Positions 45,202 to 56,716 of a stretch of DNA of 64,000 nt are shown piece after piece. Under the pieces are notes generated by a model. It did not search any database. It saw only the letters and a list, made by a program, of their open reading frames with translations, and was not told where the DNA came from. Made by a program: the position numbers and the translations under genes. Source of the DNA: Thermomonas sp. (GTDB lineage: Bacteria > Pseudomonadota > Gammaproteobacteria > Xanthomonadales > Xanthomonadaceae); the NCBI GenBank assembly GCA_016720345.1, contig JADKKV010000005.1, positions 682,001 through 746,000 of the forward strand. Direction: 5' to 3'. Position 1 is the stretch's first letter. The number at the start of each line of letters is the position of its first letter.

Positions 45202-46169
45202 CGCACCGGAGGCTTCCGTGTCATCCGTGCCTTCCCTGCAGCGTCACGCACTCAGCGGCGCAACGATGGGCACCCGCTACAGTGCCGTTTTCTTTGCGGC
45301 GGCCGGCGTCGCTGAATCCGCCATCGGTGCTGCCCTGTTTGCAGCAGCGGACAAGGTGGACCGCCAGATGTCCACCTGGAAGCCCGATTCAGACCTGAGC
45401 CGCCTCAACGCCATGCCCGCGCACCAATGGCTCCCCTGACGAACTCTTGGTGGTACTGGACACCGCCTTGCGTGTCGGTGTGCAGTCCAACGGCGCATTT
45501 GATGTCGGCGTCGGCGACCTGGTCGATGCCTGGGGTTTCGGTCCCAGCGGGCCAATGCCTGATGAAGGGCGGGCACGCGCACTGAAGGCGCATGCGCATC
45601 ACCCCGCCTCCGATGTATTGGAGATCGATCTCGTTCAAAAGCGGGTTCGCAAAAGGGCAGCGATTACGCTGGACCTGTCGGGCATTGCCAAGGGCTATGG
45701 CGTGGATGCGCTGGCCGGTTGCCTGGACGGTTTTGGCATCACCCGCTACCTGGTTGGCATTGACGGGGAAATGCGTGCAAAGGGTCACAAGCCCGATGGG
45801 CAGGCGTGGGCCATCGCCATCGAAAAACCGGTGGTCGACGTGCGTGAAGTCATGGGCGTGATGGAACTGGCGGATGCTGCCATCGCGACTTCGGGCACCT
45901 ATCGCCATTGGGTCGAAGTCGCCGGCACGCAGCATGCGCACACCATGAGCCCATCCGCGCGTCAGCCGGTATGCAACCGGCTCGCGTCCGTCACCGTGGT
46001 GATGCCGAGCTGCATGCTGGCCGATGCCTGGGCCACAGCCTTGCTGGTGCTGGGCGAAACCGCAGGCGTGGAACTGGCGCAAGCGCGAGGCATGGATGCG
46101 TTGTTCGTGGTGCGTGATGGCGACGACTTTCAGCAAATATCCATCGTCGAGGGCGAACGCCAACGATAG
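45185..46169 (+). CDS. apbE: FAD:protein FMN transferase ApbE (one frame shift)
   Basis: Attaches FMN from FAD to Thr/Ser of exported redox proteins. The first part (GTG 45185 or ATG 45191) includes ALSGATMGTRYSAVFF. After an extra C in the CCCC run near 45435, the protein continues ELLVVLDTALRVGVQSNGAFDVGVGDLVDAWGFG in another frame. Motifs DLSGIAKGYGVDALA, GIDGEMRAKG, TSGTYRHW, HTMSP and the metal site ADAWATALLVLG follow. Repaired length is about 327. There is no signal peptide or lipobox, unlike most ApbE proteins. It overlaps the reductase gene, hence cotranscription. Confidence 0.88.
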
Positions 46170-46181
46170 GTGGAAGCCGGT

Positions 46182-46562
46182 TCACGGCACGGTGTCGGCC
46201 GCATCCCCAAGCAGCATCGAAAGCGCCTGGCGCACCAGGGTCTGGTCGTAGGGCTTCTGCAGCATCGGCGACTGCCGGTAGTCGGGCGGCAGGCCGTTGC
46301 AGCCGTAGCCGGAGGTGAACAGGAACGGGATTCCACGCCGGCGCAACACCTCCGCCGCCGGGAACACCTCGGTGCCGGCCAGGTTGATGTCGAGCATGGC
46401 CACGTCGATCTGCGCGGTCTCCGCCAACGCCAGCGCGGCCGGCAGGCGCGCGGCCTTGAGCACCAGGTAGCCGGCATCCTCCAGCAGGTCCTGCAACATC
46501 ATCGCCAGGAACATCTCGTCCTCGACGATCAGCACGCAGCGCTGGCGGCCCGCGACGTTCAT
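46182..46562 (-). CDS. single-domain response regulator
   Basis: 126-residue receiver alone (MNVAGRQRCVLIVEDEMFLAMMLQDLL). The acidic pair is VEDE, phospho-Asp is in VAMLDINLAG, Thr/Ser is FTSGYG and Lys is LQKPYD, so it should be phosphorylated. There is no output domain. Its ATG overlaps the stop of the preceding CheB-CheR-kinase gene (ATGA). This and the HWE-type kinase make it the natural phosphate acceptor of that kinase. It converges with apbE, 12 bp away. Confidence 0.9.
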   Translation of the reverse strand: MNVAGRQRCVLIVEDEMFLAMMLQDLLEDAGYLVLKAARLPAALALAETAQIDVAMLDINLAGTEVFPAAEVLRRRGIPFLFTSGYGCNGLPPDYRQSPMLQKPYDQTLVRQALSMLLGDAADTVP

Positions 46563-49500
46563 GGCGAAGCGGCCAGCTCGGCCAGCGGCACATCGACGCG
46601 GCAGACCACGCCGCCGGGCTTGAACTCCAGTACGACCGTGCCATCCAGCTCGAATGCCAGGCCTTCGCGGATCAGCCGCGTGCCGAAGCCGTGGCGGGTC
46701 GGTGGTGCCACCGTTGGCCCGCCGCTCTCGGTCCACAGCAGGCGCAACCAGGGCCGGCCATCCACCTCGCGCATCTTCCAGTGCACGTCGACCCGGCCCT
46801 GCGGCACCGACAACGCACCGTATTTGCCGGCATTGGTGGCCAGTTCGTGCAGGGCCATGCTCAGCGCCAGCGCGGCCTTCGGCGTCAGCAGCAATGCCTC
46901 GCCGTTCAGTGCGACCCGCGTGTCTCCCTCGCGCTCGTACGGCGCGAGCTCGGCGTACACGATCTCGCGCAGGCCCACGCCGTTCCAGGCATCGTCGGCC
47001 AGCAGGTTGTGGGTGCTGGACAAGGCCAGCAGGCGCTCAACGAACGCGCCGCGGAATTCCTCCAGGCTCGCCGAATGGGTGATCGTCTGCATCGCGATCG
47101 CCTGCACGCTGGCCAGGGTGTTCTTGACCCGATGGTTGAGCTCGCCCAGCATCAACTTGACGTGCTCGTCGGCCCGCACGCGCTCGCTATTGTCGCGGGC
47201 GATCAGCGAACCGGCGATGATCGCGCCGTCGCGATCGACCACCGGCGAACAGGTCACCGCCACCGAAACCAGGCTGCCGTCCATCCGTTGCCACGGCATT
47301 TCCAGTTCCTGCGTCGGCCGCGGCCGGGCTTGCACCTGCGCGCAGGCCTGCAACAGCTCCGGGGCACGCGTACTGTGGCTGGGGGGCAGCAGCAGCGACA
47401 GCGGCTTGCCCTCCATCTGTGCCGCCGGGTATCCCAGCACGCGCTCGGCGCTGGCGTTCCAGCTGGTGATGGTGCCGTCCAGGGTGTGGCCGATGATGAT
47501 TTCCCGCGACGATTCCACGATCGCCGCCAGCCGCGCGCTCTCGAATGCCTGCTGCTGGCGTTCGGTGATGTCGACGAAGGTCAGCACCACCCCGTCGATC
47601 ACGTTGTCGACGGTGCGATAGGGGCGCATGCGCAGCAGGAACACCACCCCGCGGTCGTCCGTCTTCAACTGGCGCTCGACCACCGCCAGCGTCCGCAATA
47701 CCTTCTCCACGTCGCGCTGCAGGTCGGGATAGTGGATGCGCGCGGCGATCTCGTGGATCGGCCGATGGCGGTCGCTGGCGCGCAGGTGGAACACGTCGGT
47801 CATGGCCGGGGTGAAATTGCTCACCCGCAGGTGCGAATCCAGGAACAGGGTCGCGATGTGGGTGCTGTCGAGCAGGTTCTGCAAGTCGCTGTTGAGCTGC
47901 GCCAGGGTCGCGTTCTTGCCCTGCATCTCGGCGTTGACGACATGCAGTTCCTCGTTGATCGACTGCATCTCCTCTTTCGAGGTTTCCAGCTCCTCGTTGG
48001 CCGACTGCAGTTCCTCGTTGACCGACTGGAATTCCTCGCTGGACGACTTCATTTCCTCATTGATGGTTTCCTGCTGCTCGATCGCCGCCTGCAGTTCGGC
48101 GCGGGTGCTGGCCAGTTCCCGCTCCAGGCCCTGGGTGACTGCGCTGCTGTCGCTGGCGCTGCGGTTGCCGTCGCCCTCGCCATCCGCAGGCGTGGCGACG
48201 GACGCTTCCATGTCGTCGAAAGCGAGCACGCACAGGTGCTTGCCGGCATCGCTGCCCGCCAACGGTGCGGCGATCAGGCGCAGGCGTTGCCGCTGGTTGC
48301 CAAGGGTGACGCTCAGCCCTTCCTGCACCACCGGTGCGGCGCTGGCGACCGCCTGCTTCAGCGCCGCGCGCGCCGCCACCCGCAGGCCACGATGCAACAA
48401 GCTGAACAGGTTCAGGCTGGCCGCGCCCGACGCCGGGCCCAGGTAACGCCCGGTGTCGCCGGAAAAACGCACGATGTCGTGGTTGCCGTCGATCACCACG
48501 TAGGCCGGCGAATATTGCTCCAGCACCTGTCGCGCACCGAGATCGATCAGGTCCTCGGATGCCCCGGTGGCCGCTGCGGCGGTCGCAGCGCGCGTTGCCA
48601 CGCCATCGCGCGCGCCGCGCTGGGCCGTCAAGGCGGGTGCGCCTACGCCGCTGTCCTTGCTGCGCATGTACAGGCGCTGGGTCTTGTTCAGCACCTCGAA
48701 CAGCTCGGTGGTGCGGCCGAGGCTTTCGGACGGTCCCAGCAGCAGGTAGCCCGCGGGCCGCAGCGCGTAATGGAAGGTGCGGATCAGGCGTTCCTGCAGC
48801 TCCGGGTTAAGGTAGATCAGCAGGTTGCGGCAGGACACCAGGTCCATCCGCGAGAACGGCGGGTCCTTGATCGCGCTGTGCGGCGAGAACACGCACATCT
48901 CGCGGATCGCCTTGACCACGCACCAGTCGTCGCCGTCCTGGGTAAACCAGCGCGCCTTGCGCTCCGGCGACACGCCGGTCAACGGTGATTTGTAGCGCCC
49001 GGCGCGGGCGGCGCTGATCGCGTATTCGTCGATGTCGGTGGCGAAGATCTGCACCTTCGGTTCCACCCGATGCCCCGCCATCACCTCCTTCAGCGCGATC
49101 GCGATCGAATAGGCCTCCTCACCGGTGGCGCAGCCGGCCACCCACACCCGCAACGTGTCGGCGGCGCCCTTGGCGGCCAGCAGTTGCGGGATCGCGCTGG
49201 CCTGCAACGCCTCGAACGCCTTGGGGTCGCGGAAGAATTCGGTGACGCCGATCAGGACCTCGCGAAACAGTTGCTGGTGCTCATCCGGGTGCCCGCGCAG
49301 ATGCTCGATGTAGTCGGGCACGGTTTCGGCCTGGACCACGTGCATGCGCCGCTGGATGCGCCGGGTGAGGGTCTTTTCCTTGTACTGGCTGAAGTCGTGG
49401 CCAACCTCGGCGCGCAGCAGCTGGCAGATCGTGCGCAGGTGCGTGGTCAGGTCCTGGCGCTCGCCGTCGGGACCCTTGTAGCCGACGCTGACCTGCAGGT

Positions 49501-50176
49501 GCTGCTGGTGCGCCAGCAATCGTGCCGGCATCTCCTCCACCGGCAGGATGTGGTCCACCAGCCCGGTCGCCGCGGCGCTGGCCGGCATCCCGGTCATCGC
49601 CGCGTGGTCGAACCCCGATTGCGCCAGCGCCAGGCCGCCGCGTTCCTTGATCGCGCGCAGGCCGCGCGCGCCGTCGCTGCCGGTCCCCGACAGCACGATG
49701 CACACCGCGCCGTCGCCCTGGTCCTCGGCCAGCGAGGCGAAGAAGGTATTGATCGGCCAGCGGTACTCGCGCGGGGGCGCCGGCTTGCTGACCTGCAGCA
49801 CGCCGCCGGCAATCCGCAACGTGGCATCGGGCGGGATCACGTAAACGTGATTGGCCTGCACCCGCTCGCCGTCGGCGGCCTCGCTGACCGGCATCGAGGT
49901 ACTGCGCGCGATCAGTTCGCTGAGCATGCTGGTGTGCTGCGGTGCCAGGTGCTGGACCAGCACGAAGGCCATGCCGCTGTCGGCCGGCATCGCCGCGAAA
50001 AAACTCCTGAACGCCTCCAGCCCGCCCGCCGAGGCGCCGATGCCGACGATCAGCTGCGGTCCGCGAGGGGTGCTCGCCGCTGCTGCGGCATTGCCCGCAG
50101 GCACAGCCAGCGTGGTGCCCGGCGCATCAGGACTGCGGGGCTTGCCCGTGGGCGTTGCGGACTTCTTGCGCGGCAT
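46559..50176 (-). CDS. CheB-CheR-PAS-HWE histidine kinase fusion
   Basis: 1,205 residues, cytoplasmic. CheB methylesterase (about 40-225) has Ser in GIGASAGGLEAF, His in VQHLAPQHTSML and Asp in LSGTGSDGARG. CheR methyltransferase (about 240-510) has VWVAGCATGEEAYSIAIALKE and FSPHSAIKDPPFSRMDLVSCRNLLIYL. After a linker, a long coiled coil (about 680-755, EEMKSSSEEFQSVNEELQSANEELETSKEE) precedes two PAS domains. The C-terminal HWE-type kinase has ELNHRVKNTLASVQAIAMQ (phospho-His) and HELATNAGKYGALS. This plan is known from bacterial sensors of unclear stimulus. Paired with the downstream receiver. Confidence 0.93.
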   Translation of the reverse strand: MPRKKSATPTGKPRSPDAPGTTLAVPAGNAAAAASTPRGPQLIVGIGASAGGLEAFRSFFAAMPADSGMAFVLVQHLAPQHTSMLSELIARSTSMPVSEAADGERVQANHVYVIPPDATLRIAGGVLQVSKPAPPREYRWPINTFFASLAEDQGDGAVCIVLSGTGSDGARGLRAIKERGGLALAQSGFDHAAMTGMPASAAATGLVDHILPVEEMPARLLAHQQHLQVSVGYKGPDGERQDLTTHLRTICQLLRAEVGHDFSQYKEKTLTRRIQRRMHVVQAETVPDYIEHLRGHPDEHQQLFREVLIGVTEFFRDPKAFEALQASAIPQLLAAKGAADTLRVWVAGCATGEEAYSIAIALKEVMAGHRVEPKVQIFATDIDEYAISAARAGRYKSPLTGVSPERKARWFTQDGDDWCVVKAIREMCVFSPHSAIKDPPFSRMDLVSCRNLLIYLNPELQERLIRTFHYALRPAGYLLLGPSESLGRTTELFEVLNKTQRLYMRSKDSGVGAPALTAQRGARDGVATRAATAAAATGASEDLIDLGARQVLEQYSPAYVVIDGNHDIVRFSGDTGRYLGPASGAASLNLFSLLHRGLRVAARAALKQAVASAAPVVQEGLSVTLGNQRQRLRLIAAPLAGSDAGKHLCVLAFDDMEASVATPADGEGDGNRSASDSSAVTQGLERELASTRAELQAAIEQQETINEEMKSSSEEFQSVNEELQSANEELETSKEEMQSINEELHVVNAEMQGKNATLAQLNSDLQNLLDSTHIATLFLDSHLRVSNFTPAMTDVFHLRASDRHRPIHEIAARIHYPDLQRDVEKVLRTLAVVERQLKTDDRGVVFLLRMRPYRTVDNVIDGVVLTFVDITERQQQAFESARLAAIVESSREIIIGHTLDGTITSWNASAERVLGYPAAQMEGKPLSLLLPPSHSTRAPELLQACAQVQARPRPTQELEMPWQRMDGSLVSVAVTCSPVVDRDGAIIAGSLIARDNSERVRADEHVKLMLGELNHRVKNTLASVQAIAMQTITHSASLEEFRGAFVERLLALSSTHNLLADDAWNGVGLREIVYAELAPYEREGDTRVALNGEALLLTPKAALALSMALHELATNAGKYGALSVPQGRVDVHWKMREVDGRPWLRLLWTESGGPTVAPPTRHGFGTRLIREGLAFELDGTVVLEFKPGGVVCRVDVPLAELAASP

Positions 50177-50320
50177 GACGCGGGGGTAATCCGGAATTCA
50201 ATAACCGCAGTATGCGCGGGCGCAGGTGCAGGACGGCGTGAGGGCGGGGTGAGGACGCGGTGACCTGCCGCGCCACCACGACCGCGCAGTTGCAGGGGAA
50301 CACGGCCCCGCTCGCAAACC

Positions 50321-50344
50321 GGCGACGACCTCCTTGTCGTCGCC
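50321..50344 (-). terminator. hairpin downstream of amtB
   Basis: GGCGACGAC (50321-50329) and GTCGTCGCC (50336-50344) make a perfect 9-bp stem with a 6-nt loop, 15 bp past the amtB stop. Read on the minus strand it is followed by GGTTTGC, a weak U-rich tail. Confidence 0.55.
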
Positions 50345-50358
50345 ATCCGCACTTCAGA

Positions 50359-51771
50359 TCAGGACTCGTATGCGCTCTCGCCGTGCGAGGCGATGTCCAG
50401 GCCTTCGCGCTCGGCGTCTTCGCCCACCCGCAGGCCGACCGTATGCTTCACGATCAGGAACGCGAGCAGCGCGACCACGCTGGACAGCACCGCGGTGATC
50501 AGCACGCCCTGCAGCTGGATCCACACCTGCGCGGCGATGCTGTAGTCGGGCAACGCGGTCTCGGTGACGTAGTCCCACAGGCCGGCACCGCCCAGCGAGG
50601 GCGCCGCGAACACGCCGGTCAGCAAGGCGCCGGTGATGCCGCCCACGCCGTGCACGCCGAACACGTCCAGGCTGTCGTCCGCACCGAGCAGGCGCTTCAG
50701 GCCGCTGACGCCCCACAGGCACAGCACGCCGGCGATCGCGCCGATCACCAGCGCGCCGTTGAGGCCAACCAGGCCGGCCGCCGGGGTGATCGCCACCAGC
50801 CCGGCGACCGCGCCGGACGCCGCGCCCAGCAGCGACGGCTTGCCCTTGCCGATCCATTCCACGCTGAGCCATGCCACCACCGCCGCGGCCGTGGCCAGGA
50901 AGGTGTTGACGAAGGCGAGCGCGGCCACGCCGCCGGCTTCCAGCGCGGAGCCGGCGTTGAAGCCGAACCAGCCGAACCACAGGATCGAGGCACCGACCAT
51001 GGTCTGGGTGAGGTTGTGCGGCTTGATCGCCTCGCGGCCGAAGCCGATGCGCTTGCCGATCACGTAGGCACCGACCAGGCCGGCGATCGCGGCGTTGATG
51101 TGGACCACGGTGCCGCCGGCGAAATCCAGCGCGCCCTTCGCCCACAGGTAGCCGGACCGGGCCAGCACGCCGTCCACCGCCTCGCTGCTGGTGAACGCAT
51201 CCGGGCCGGGGAAGAACCAGACCATGTGCGCCATCGGCAGGTAGGCGAAGGTGAACCACAGCACGGTGAACAACATCACCCCGGCGAACTTCACGCGTTC
51301 GGCGAACGCACCCACCACCAGCGCGCAGGTGATGCAGGCGAACGCGCCCTGGAACACGAAGAACGCCAGTTCCGGGATGTACACGCCCTTGCTGAAAGTG
51401 GCGGCGATCGACGAGGCCGTGAGGCCCGCCGCCAGCATGCGGTCGCTGCCGCCGATGAAGGCATTGCCTTCGGTGAACGCGAGGCTGTAGCCGTACAGTG
51501 CCCACAGCACCGCCACCAGCGCGAACACCGCCAGGTTCTGGATCAGGATCGACAGCACGTTCTTGCTGCGCACCAGGCCGCCGTAGAACAGCGCAAGGCC
51601 GGGCAGGGTCATGAAGATCACCAGCGCGGCGGAGACCAGCACCCACACGGTGTCCGCCTTGCTGATGGTGGGTGCGGGCGCGGCGTCCTGCGCGAACAGG
51701 TTGCCGCAGGCGAACAACAGGAACAGCATCGCCGCGATGCGTGCGCGGGATTCGATGGATGGAAGTCTCAT
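50359..51771 (-). CDS. amtB: ammonium transporter AmtB
   Basis: 470-residue ammonium channel of the inner membrane. It has a cleavable signal peptide (to about FAQDAA) and eleven TM helices. Conserved features include MTLPGLALFYGGLVRSKNVLS, the pore His pair (one in GGTVVHINAAIAGLVGA, another in FGVHGVGGITGALLTG), and NTFLATAAA. The C-terminal tail (VGLRVGEDAEREGLDIASHGE) binds GlnK. Start at 51771 (MRLPSIESRARIAAM). It lies 16 bp downstream of glnK; the arrangement lets GlnK plug the channel when nitrogen is ample. Confidence 0.96.
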   Translation of the reverse strand: MRLPSIESRARIAAMLFLLFACGNLFAQDAAPAPTISKADTVWVLVSAALVIFMTLPGLALFYGGLVRSKNVLSILIQNLAVFALVAVLWALYGYSLAFTEGNAFIGGSDRMLAAGLTASSIAATFSKGVYIPELAFFVFQGAFACITCALVVGAFAERVKFAGVMLFTVLWFTFAYLPMAHMVWFFPGPDAFTSSEAVDGVLARSGYLWAKGALDFAGGTVVHINAAIAGLVGAYVIGKRIGFGREAIKPHNLTQTMVGASILWFGWFGFNAGSALEAGGVAALAFVNTFLATAAAVVAWLSVEWIGKGKPSLLGAASGAVAGLVAITPAAGLVGLNGALVIGAIAGVLCLWGVSGLKRLLGADDSLDVFGVHGVGGITGALLTGVFAAPSLGGAGLWDYVTETALPDYSIAAQVWIQLQGVLITAVLSSVVALLAFLIVKHTVGLRVGEDAEREGLDIASHGESAYES

Positions 51772-51787
51772 TGCGTCCTCGCGTGGG

Positions 51788-52997
<1,210 letters not shown>

Positions 52998-53222
52998 AAG
53001 CGGTGCCCTCCCCGGTCATTTGTTTCGTGCTCGTGCCGTGCAGGAACGCGTCGTGCCCTGCCGGCTGCGATCGTCGATCGCGTGCTCCCTCCTTGCGTTG
53101 GTGTCGCGCGGCACCGCCGCGCATGGCCCGCCATGCTCCCTTCCCCTGGCCAAAAGAGGCGCGGGAGGCGCGCATCCGTCGATGCGCGCTCCCGGCCTGT
53201 CCGATCCTCGCCGGGGAGGGAG

Positions 53223-53280
53223 CGAAGCGAGGATCAGCTCGCTTCGTCCCGATGCATCGCTGCCGCGCAGAGCGGCAGCG
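53223..53280 (-). terminator. two hairpins downstream of glnA
   Basis: CGCTGCCGC (53258-53266)/GCGGCAGCG (53272-53280) and CGAAGCGAG (53223-53231)/CTCGCTTCG (53238-53246) are perfect 9-bp stems within 64 bp of the glnA stop. No U-tract follows. The remaining sequence up to torF (about 225 bp) holds other GC hairpins but no gene. Confidence 0.55.
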
Positions 53281-53286
53281 GCCACA

Positions 53287-54696
<1,410 letters not shown>

Positions 54697-54740
54697 GGCA
54701 GGACTCCGGGCAGGATGTGGGAAGACGATGCAGGGATTAA

Positions 54741-54756
54741 TGCAAGCTGCATGCCA
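54741..54756 (-). promoter_or_regulatory. sigma-54 promoter of glnA
   Basis: On the minus strand TGGCATG-CAGC-TTGCA, one mismatch from the consensus TGGCACG-N4-TTGCA, with GG and GC exactly ten bases apart. The start site would lie near 54731, giving a leader of about 35 bases before the glnA ATG. Confidence 0.85.
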
Positions 54757-54809
54757 AGTCTGCAAGACATTGATTTTATTGGTTATACGAAACTTCGACG
54801 ATCTTCTTT

Positions 54810-54824
54810 GCACGTTTGTGGTGC
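54810..54824. promoter_or_regulatory. NtrC-type binding site, proximal, for glnA
   Basis: GCAC-GTTTGTG-GTGC fits GCAC-N7-GTGC. Its centre is about 86 bp upstream of the predicted glnA start site and 32 bp (three helical turns) from the distal site. Confidence 0.65.
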
Positions 54825-54839
54825 TGCCTCGCGCAGCGA

Positions 54840-54858
54840 TGGCACCAATCTGGTGCCA
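54840..54858. promoter_or_regulatory. NtrC-type binding site, distal, for glnA
   Basis: TGGCACC-AATCT-GGTGCCA, a perfect 7-bp-arm dyad containing GCAC-N7-GTGC. Its centre is about 118 bp upstream of the predicted glnA start site. The 32-bp phasing of two sites is the known arrangement at E. coli glnA. The sites lie within the divergent glnA-uppP gap. Confidence 0.75.
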
Positions 54859-54902
54859 GTGCGTTGCGCTATCCTGCGCCACTGCCCATTCGCCGGTTCC
54901 GC

Positions 54903-55757
54903 ATGAACGACCTGCTCGCCGCGCTGCTGCTCGGCATCATCGAGGGGATCACCGAATTCCTGCCGATTTCCAGCACCGGCCACCTGCTGATCGCCGAACG
55001 CTGGCTGGGCCATCGCAGCGACCTGTTCAACATCGCGATCCAGGCCGGGGCGATCCTGGCGGTGGTGCTGATCTACTGGAAGCGGCTGTGGGGGATGCTC
55101 TCCGCCTTCGCCGGGCATGACGCCCCGGCGCCCTACGACCCGCTGGGGGTGACCGCAACCCCGGCGCAGTCGCGCGACTACGCGTTCAAGCTGCTGCTCG
55201 CGTTCGCCGTCACCGCTGTCGGCGGCCTGCTGGTCAAGAAACTGGGCTGGGAGCTGCCGGACACCGTGCGCCCGATCGCCTGGGCGCTGATCATCGGCGC
55301 GTTCTGGATGGTGATCGCCGAGCAACTGGCGGCCAGGCGCGCGGCGCGCGACGGCGAGCGCACCGCGATCTCGTGGACCACCGCGATCCTGGTCGGCGTC
55401 GCCCAGGTGGTGGCCGGCGTGTTCCCGGGCACCTCGCGCAGCGCGGCCACCATCTTCGTCGCCCTGCTCGCCGGCACCACCAGCCGCGCCGCGGCCACCG
55501 AATTCGCGTTCGTGGTCGGCATCCCCACCATGTTCGCGGCGACCGCCTACGAACTGGCGGCGATGCTCGCCGGCGGCGGCATCGGCCACGAGGACTGGAG
55601 CGCGCTGGGGGTGGCCTTCGTCGCCTCCGCGATCACCGCCTTCGTGGCGGTGAAATGGCTGCTGCACTACATCCAGAGCCACCGCTTCACCGCGTTCGCG
55701 GTGTACCGTCTCGCCCTCGGCATCGCCCTGCTGCTGTGGCTCCCCGCGGGCAGCTGA
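54903..55757 (+). CDS. uppP: undecaprenyl-diphosphate phosphatase
   Basis: 284-residue BacA/UppP membrane enzyme that dephosphorylates the C55 lipid carrier for peptidoglycan and O-antigen synthesis; it gives bacitracin tolerance. The catalytic motif [19 protein letters not shown] is at about 14-32, and the second motif [13 protein letters not shown] is at about 173-185. Seven or eight hydrophobic helices are visible. Start ATG 54903; the frame is open upstream but overlaps the NtrC sites. Divergent from glnA. Confidence 0.97.
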   Translation: MNDLLAALLLGIIEGITEFLPISSTGHLLIAERWLGHRSDLFNIAIQAGAILAVVLIYWKRLWGMLSAFAGHDAPAPYDPLGVTATPAQSRDYAFKLLLAFAVTAVGGLLVKKLGWELPDTVRPIAWALIIGAFWMVIAEQLAARRAARDGERTAISWTTAILVGVAQVVAGVFPGTSRSAATIFVALLAGTTSRAAATEFAFVVGIPTMFAATAYELAAMLAGGGIGHEDWSALGVAFVASAITAFVAVKWLLHYIQSHRFTAFAVYRLALGIALLLWLPAGS

Positions 55758-55820
55758 GCGAAACGGCGCAAATGCCGTGAACCCGCCACACTTCCGATCC
55801 ACGCTTGCCGGAGAAATGCC

Positions 55821-56713
55821 ATGAAACGCTTGCTGCTGCTCGCCTTGCCGGCCCTGCTCGCCGGTTGCCCGAAACCACCGGACGGCGGCGCGCCACGCCT
55901 GCGTCAACGCCTGCGGCGTCCACGGAAACGGCCAAACCGGAACCGGTGAGCGAGCAAAAGCCCGGGGCCGCGGACACCGTTGCCAAGGTCGAGTTCGGCA
56001 GCCCCGGGACCATCCGCGCCGCCGGTGCCCTGCCCAAGTTCCGCTGGACGCTGGCCAGCGCGGTCGATGCCAAGGGCCAGCCGGTCGATGCCCTGCTGGT
56101 GCGTCCCGACCGGCCGCTCACGCTGGAGTTCAAGCAGGGCAAGCTGGCCATCGGCAACACCTGCAACCGCATGCTTGGCGCTTACTCGCTGCGCGGCAAC
56201 GGGATGACCGTGGGCGAGCTCGCCTCGACCCTGATGGCCTGCCCGGACCCGAAGCTGATGGCGCTGGACCGGGAAGTGGGCAAGCGCCTGCAGGGCAAGC
56301 TGGGGCTGCGCCTGTCCAAGGGCGATGCGCGCCAACTGGAGCTGACCACCGCCTCCGGCGACGTGCTGGTGTTCACCAGCGAGGAAACCGCCCAGACCAA
56401 GTACGGCGGCGCCGGCGGGCGCGTGTTCCTGGAAGTGGCGGCGCAGACCGCGCCGTGCAGCCATCCGCTGATCCCGAACATGCAGTGCCTGCAGGTGCGC
56501 GAGCTCAAGTACGACGACAAGGGCCTGAAGGTCGGTACCCCGGGACCGTTCGGCAATTTCTACTCGACGATCGAGGGTTACACCCACCAACCCGGAGTGC
56601 GCAACGTGCTGCGGGTCGACCGCTACACCGTCAAGATGCCGCCGGCGGATGCGCCATCGCAGGTTTTCGTGCTGGACATGGTGGTGGAGTCGGACGCCTC
56701 CGCGAAGCCGTAA
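55821..56713 (+). CDS. META/DUF4377 lipoprotein (one frame shift)
   Basis: About 297 residues after repair. A lipoprotein leader (MKRLLLLALPALLAGCPKPPDGG, lipobox LLAGC) breaks near 55890 in a GGCGGCGCGCC run. The mature protein follows in another frame (ATPASTPAASTETAKPEP onward). Residues about 60-190 form a META (HslJ-like) domain (FRWTLASAVDAKGQPVDAL, NTCNRMLGAYSLRGNGMTVGELASTLMACPDP). The C-terminal DUF4377 domain reads CLQVRELKYDDKG to DRYTVKMPP. Envelope lipoproteins of this type are linked to heat or detergent resistance in some bacteria; the role here is unknown. Confidence 0.82.
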
Positions 56714-56716
56714 GGT

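Noticed and set aside
41878..46184. The PepSY/ApbE cassette as a recently acquired island
   Set aside because: By eye it looks somewhat less GC-rich than its flanks, but no integrase, tRNA, direct repeats or transposase border it. Composition needs to be computed before claiming transfer.
52998..53286. A sigma-54 promoter or NtrC site upstream of torF-glnK-amtB
   Set aside because: I looked for GG-N10-GC spacing and for GCAC-N7-GTGC on both strands and found no acceptable match.
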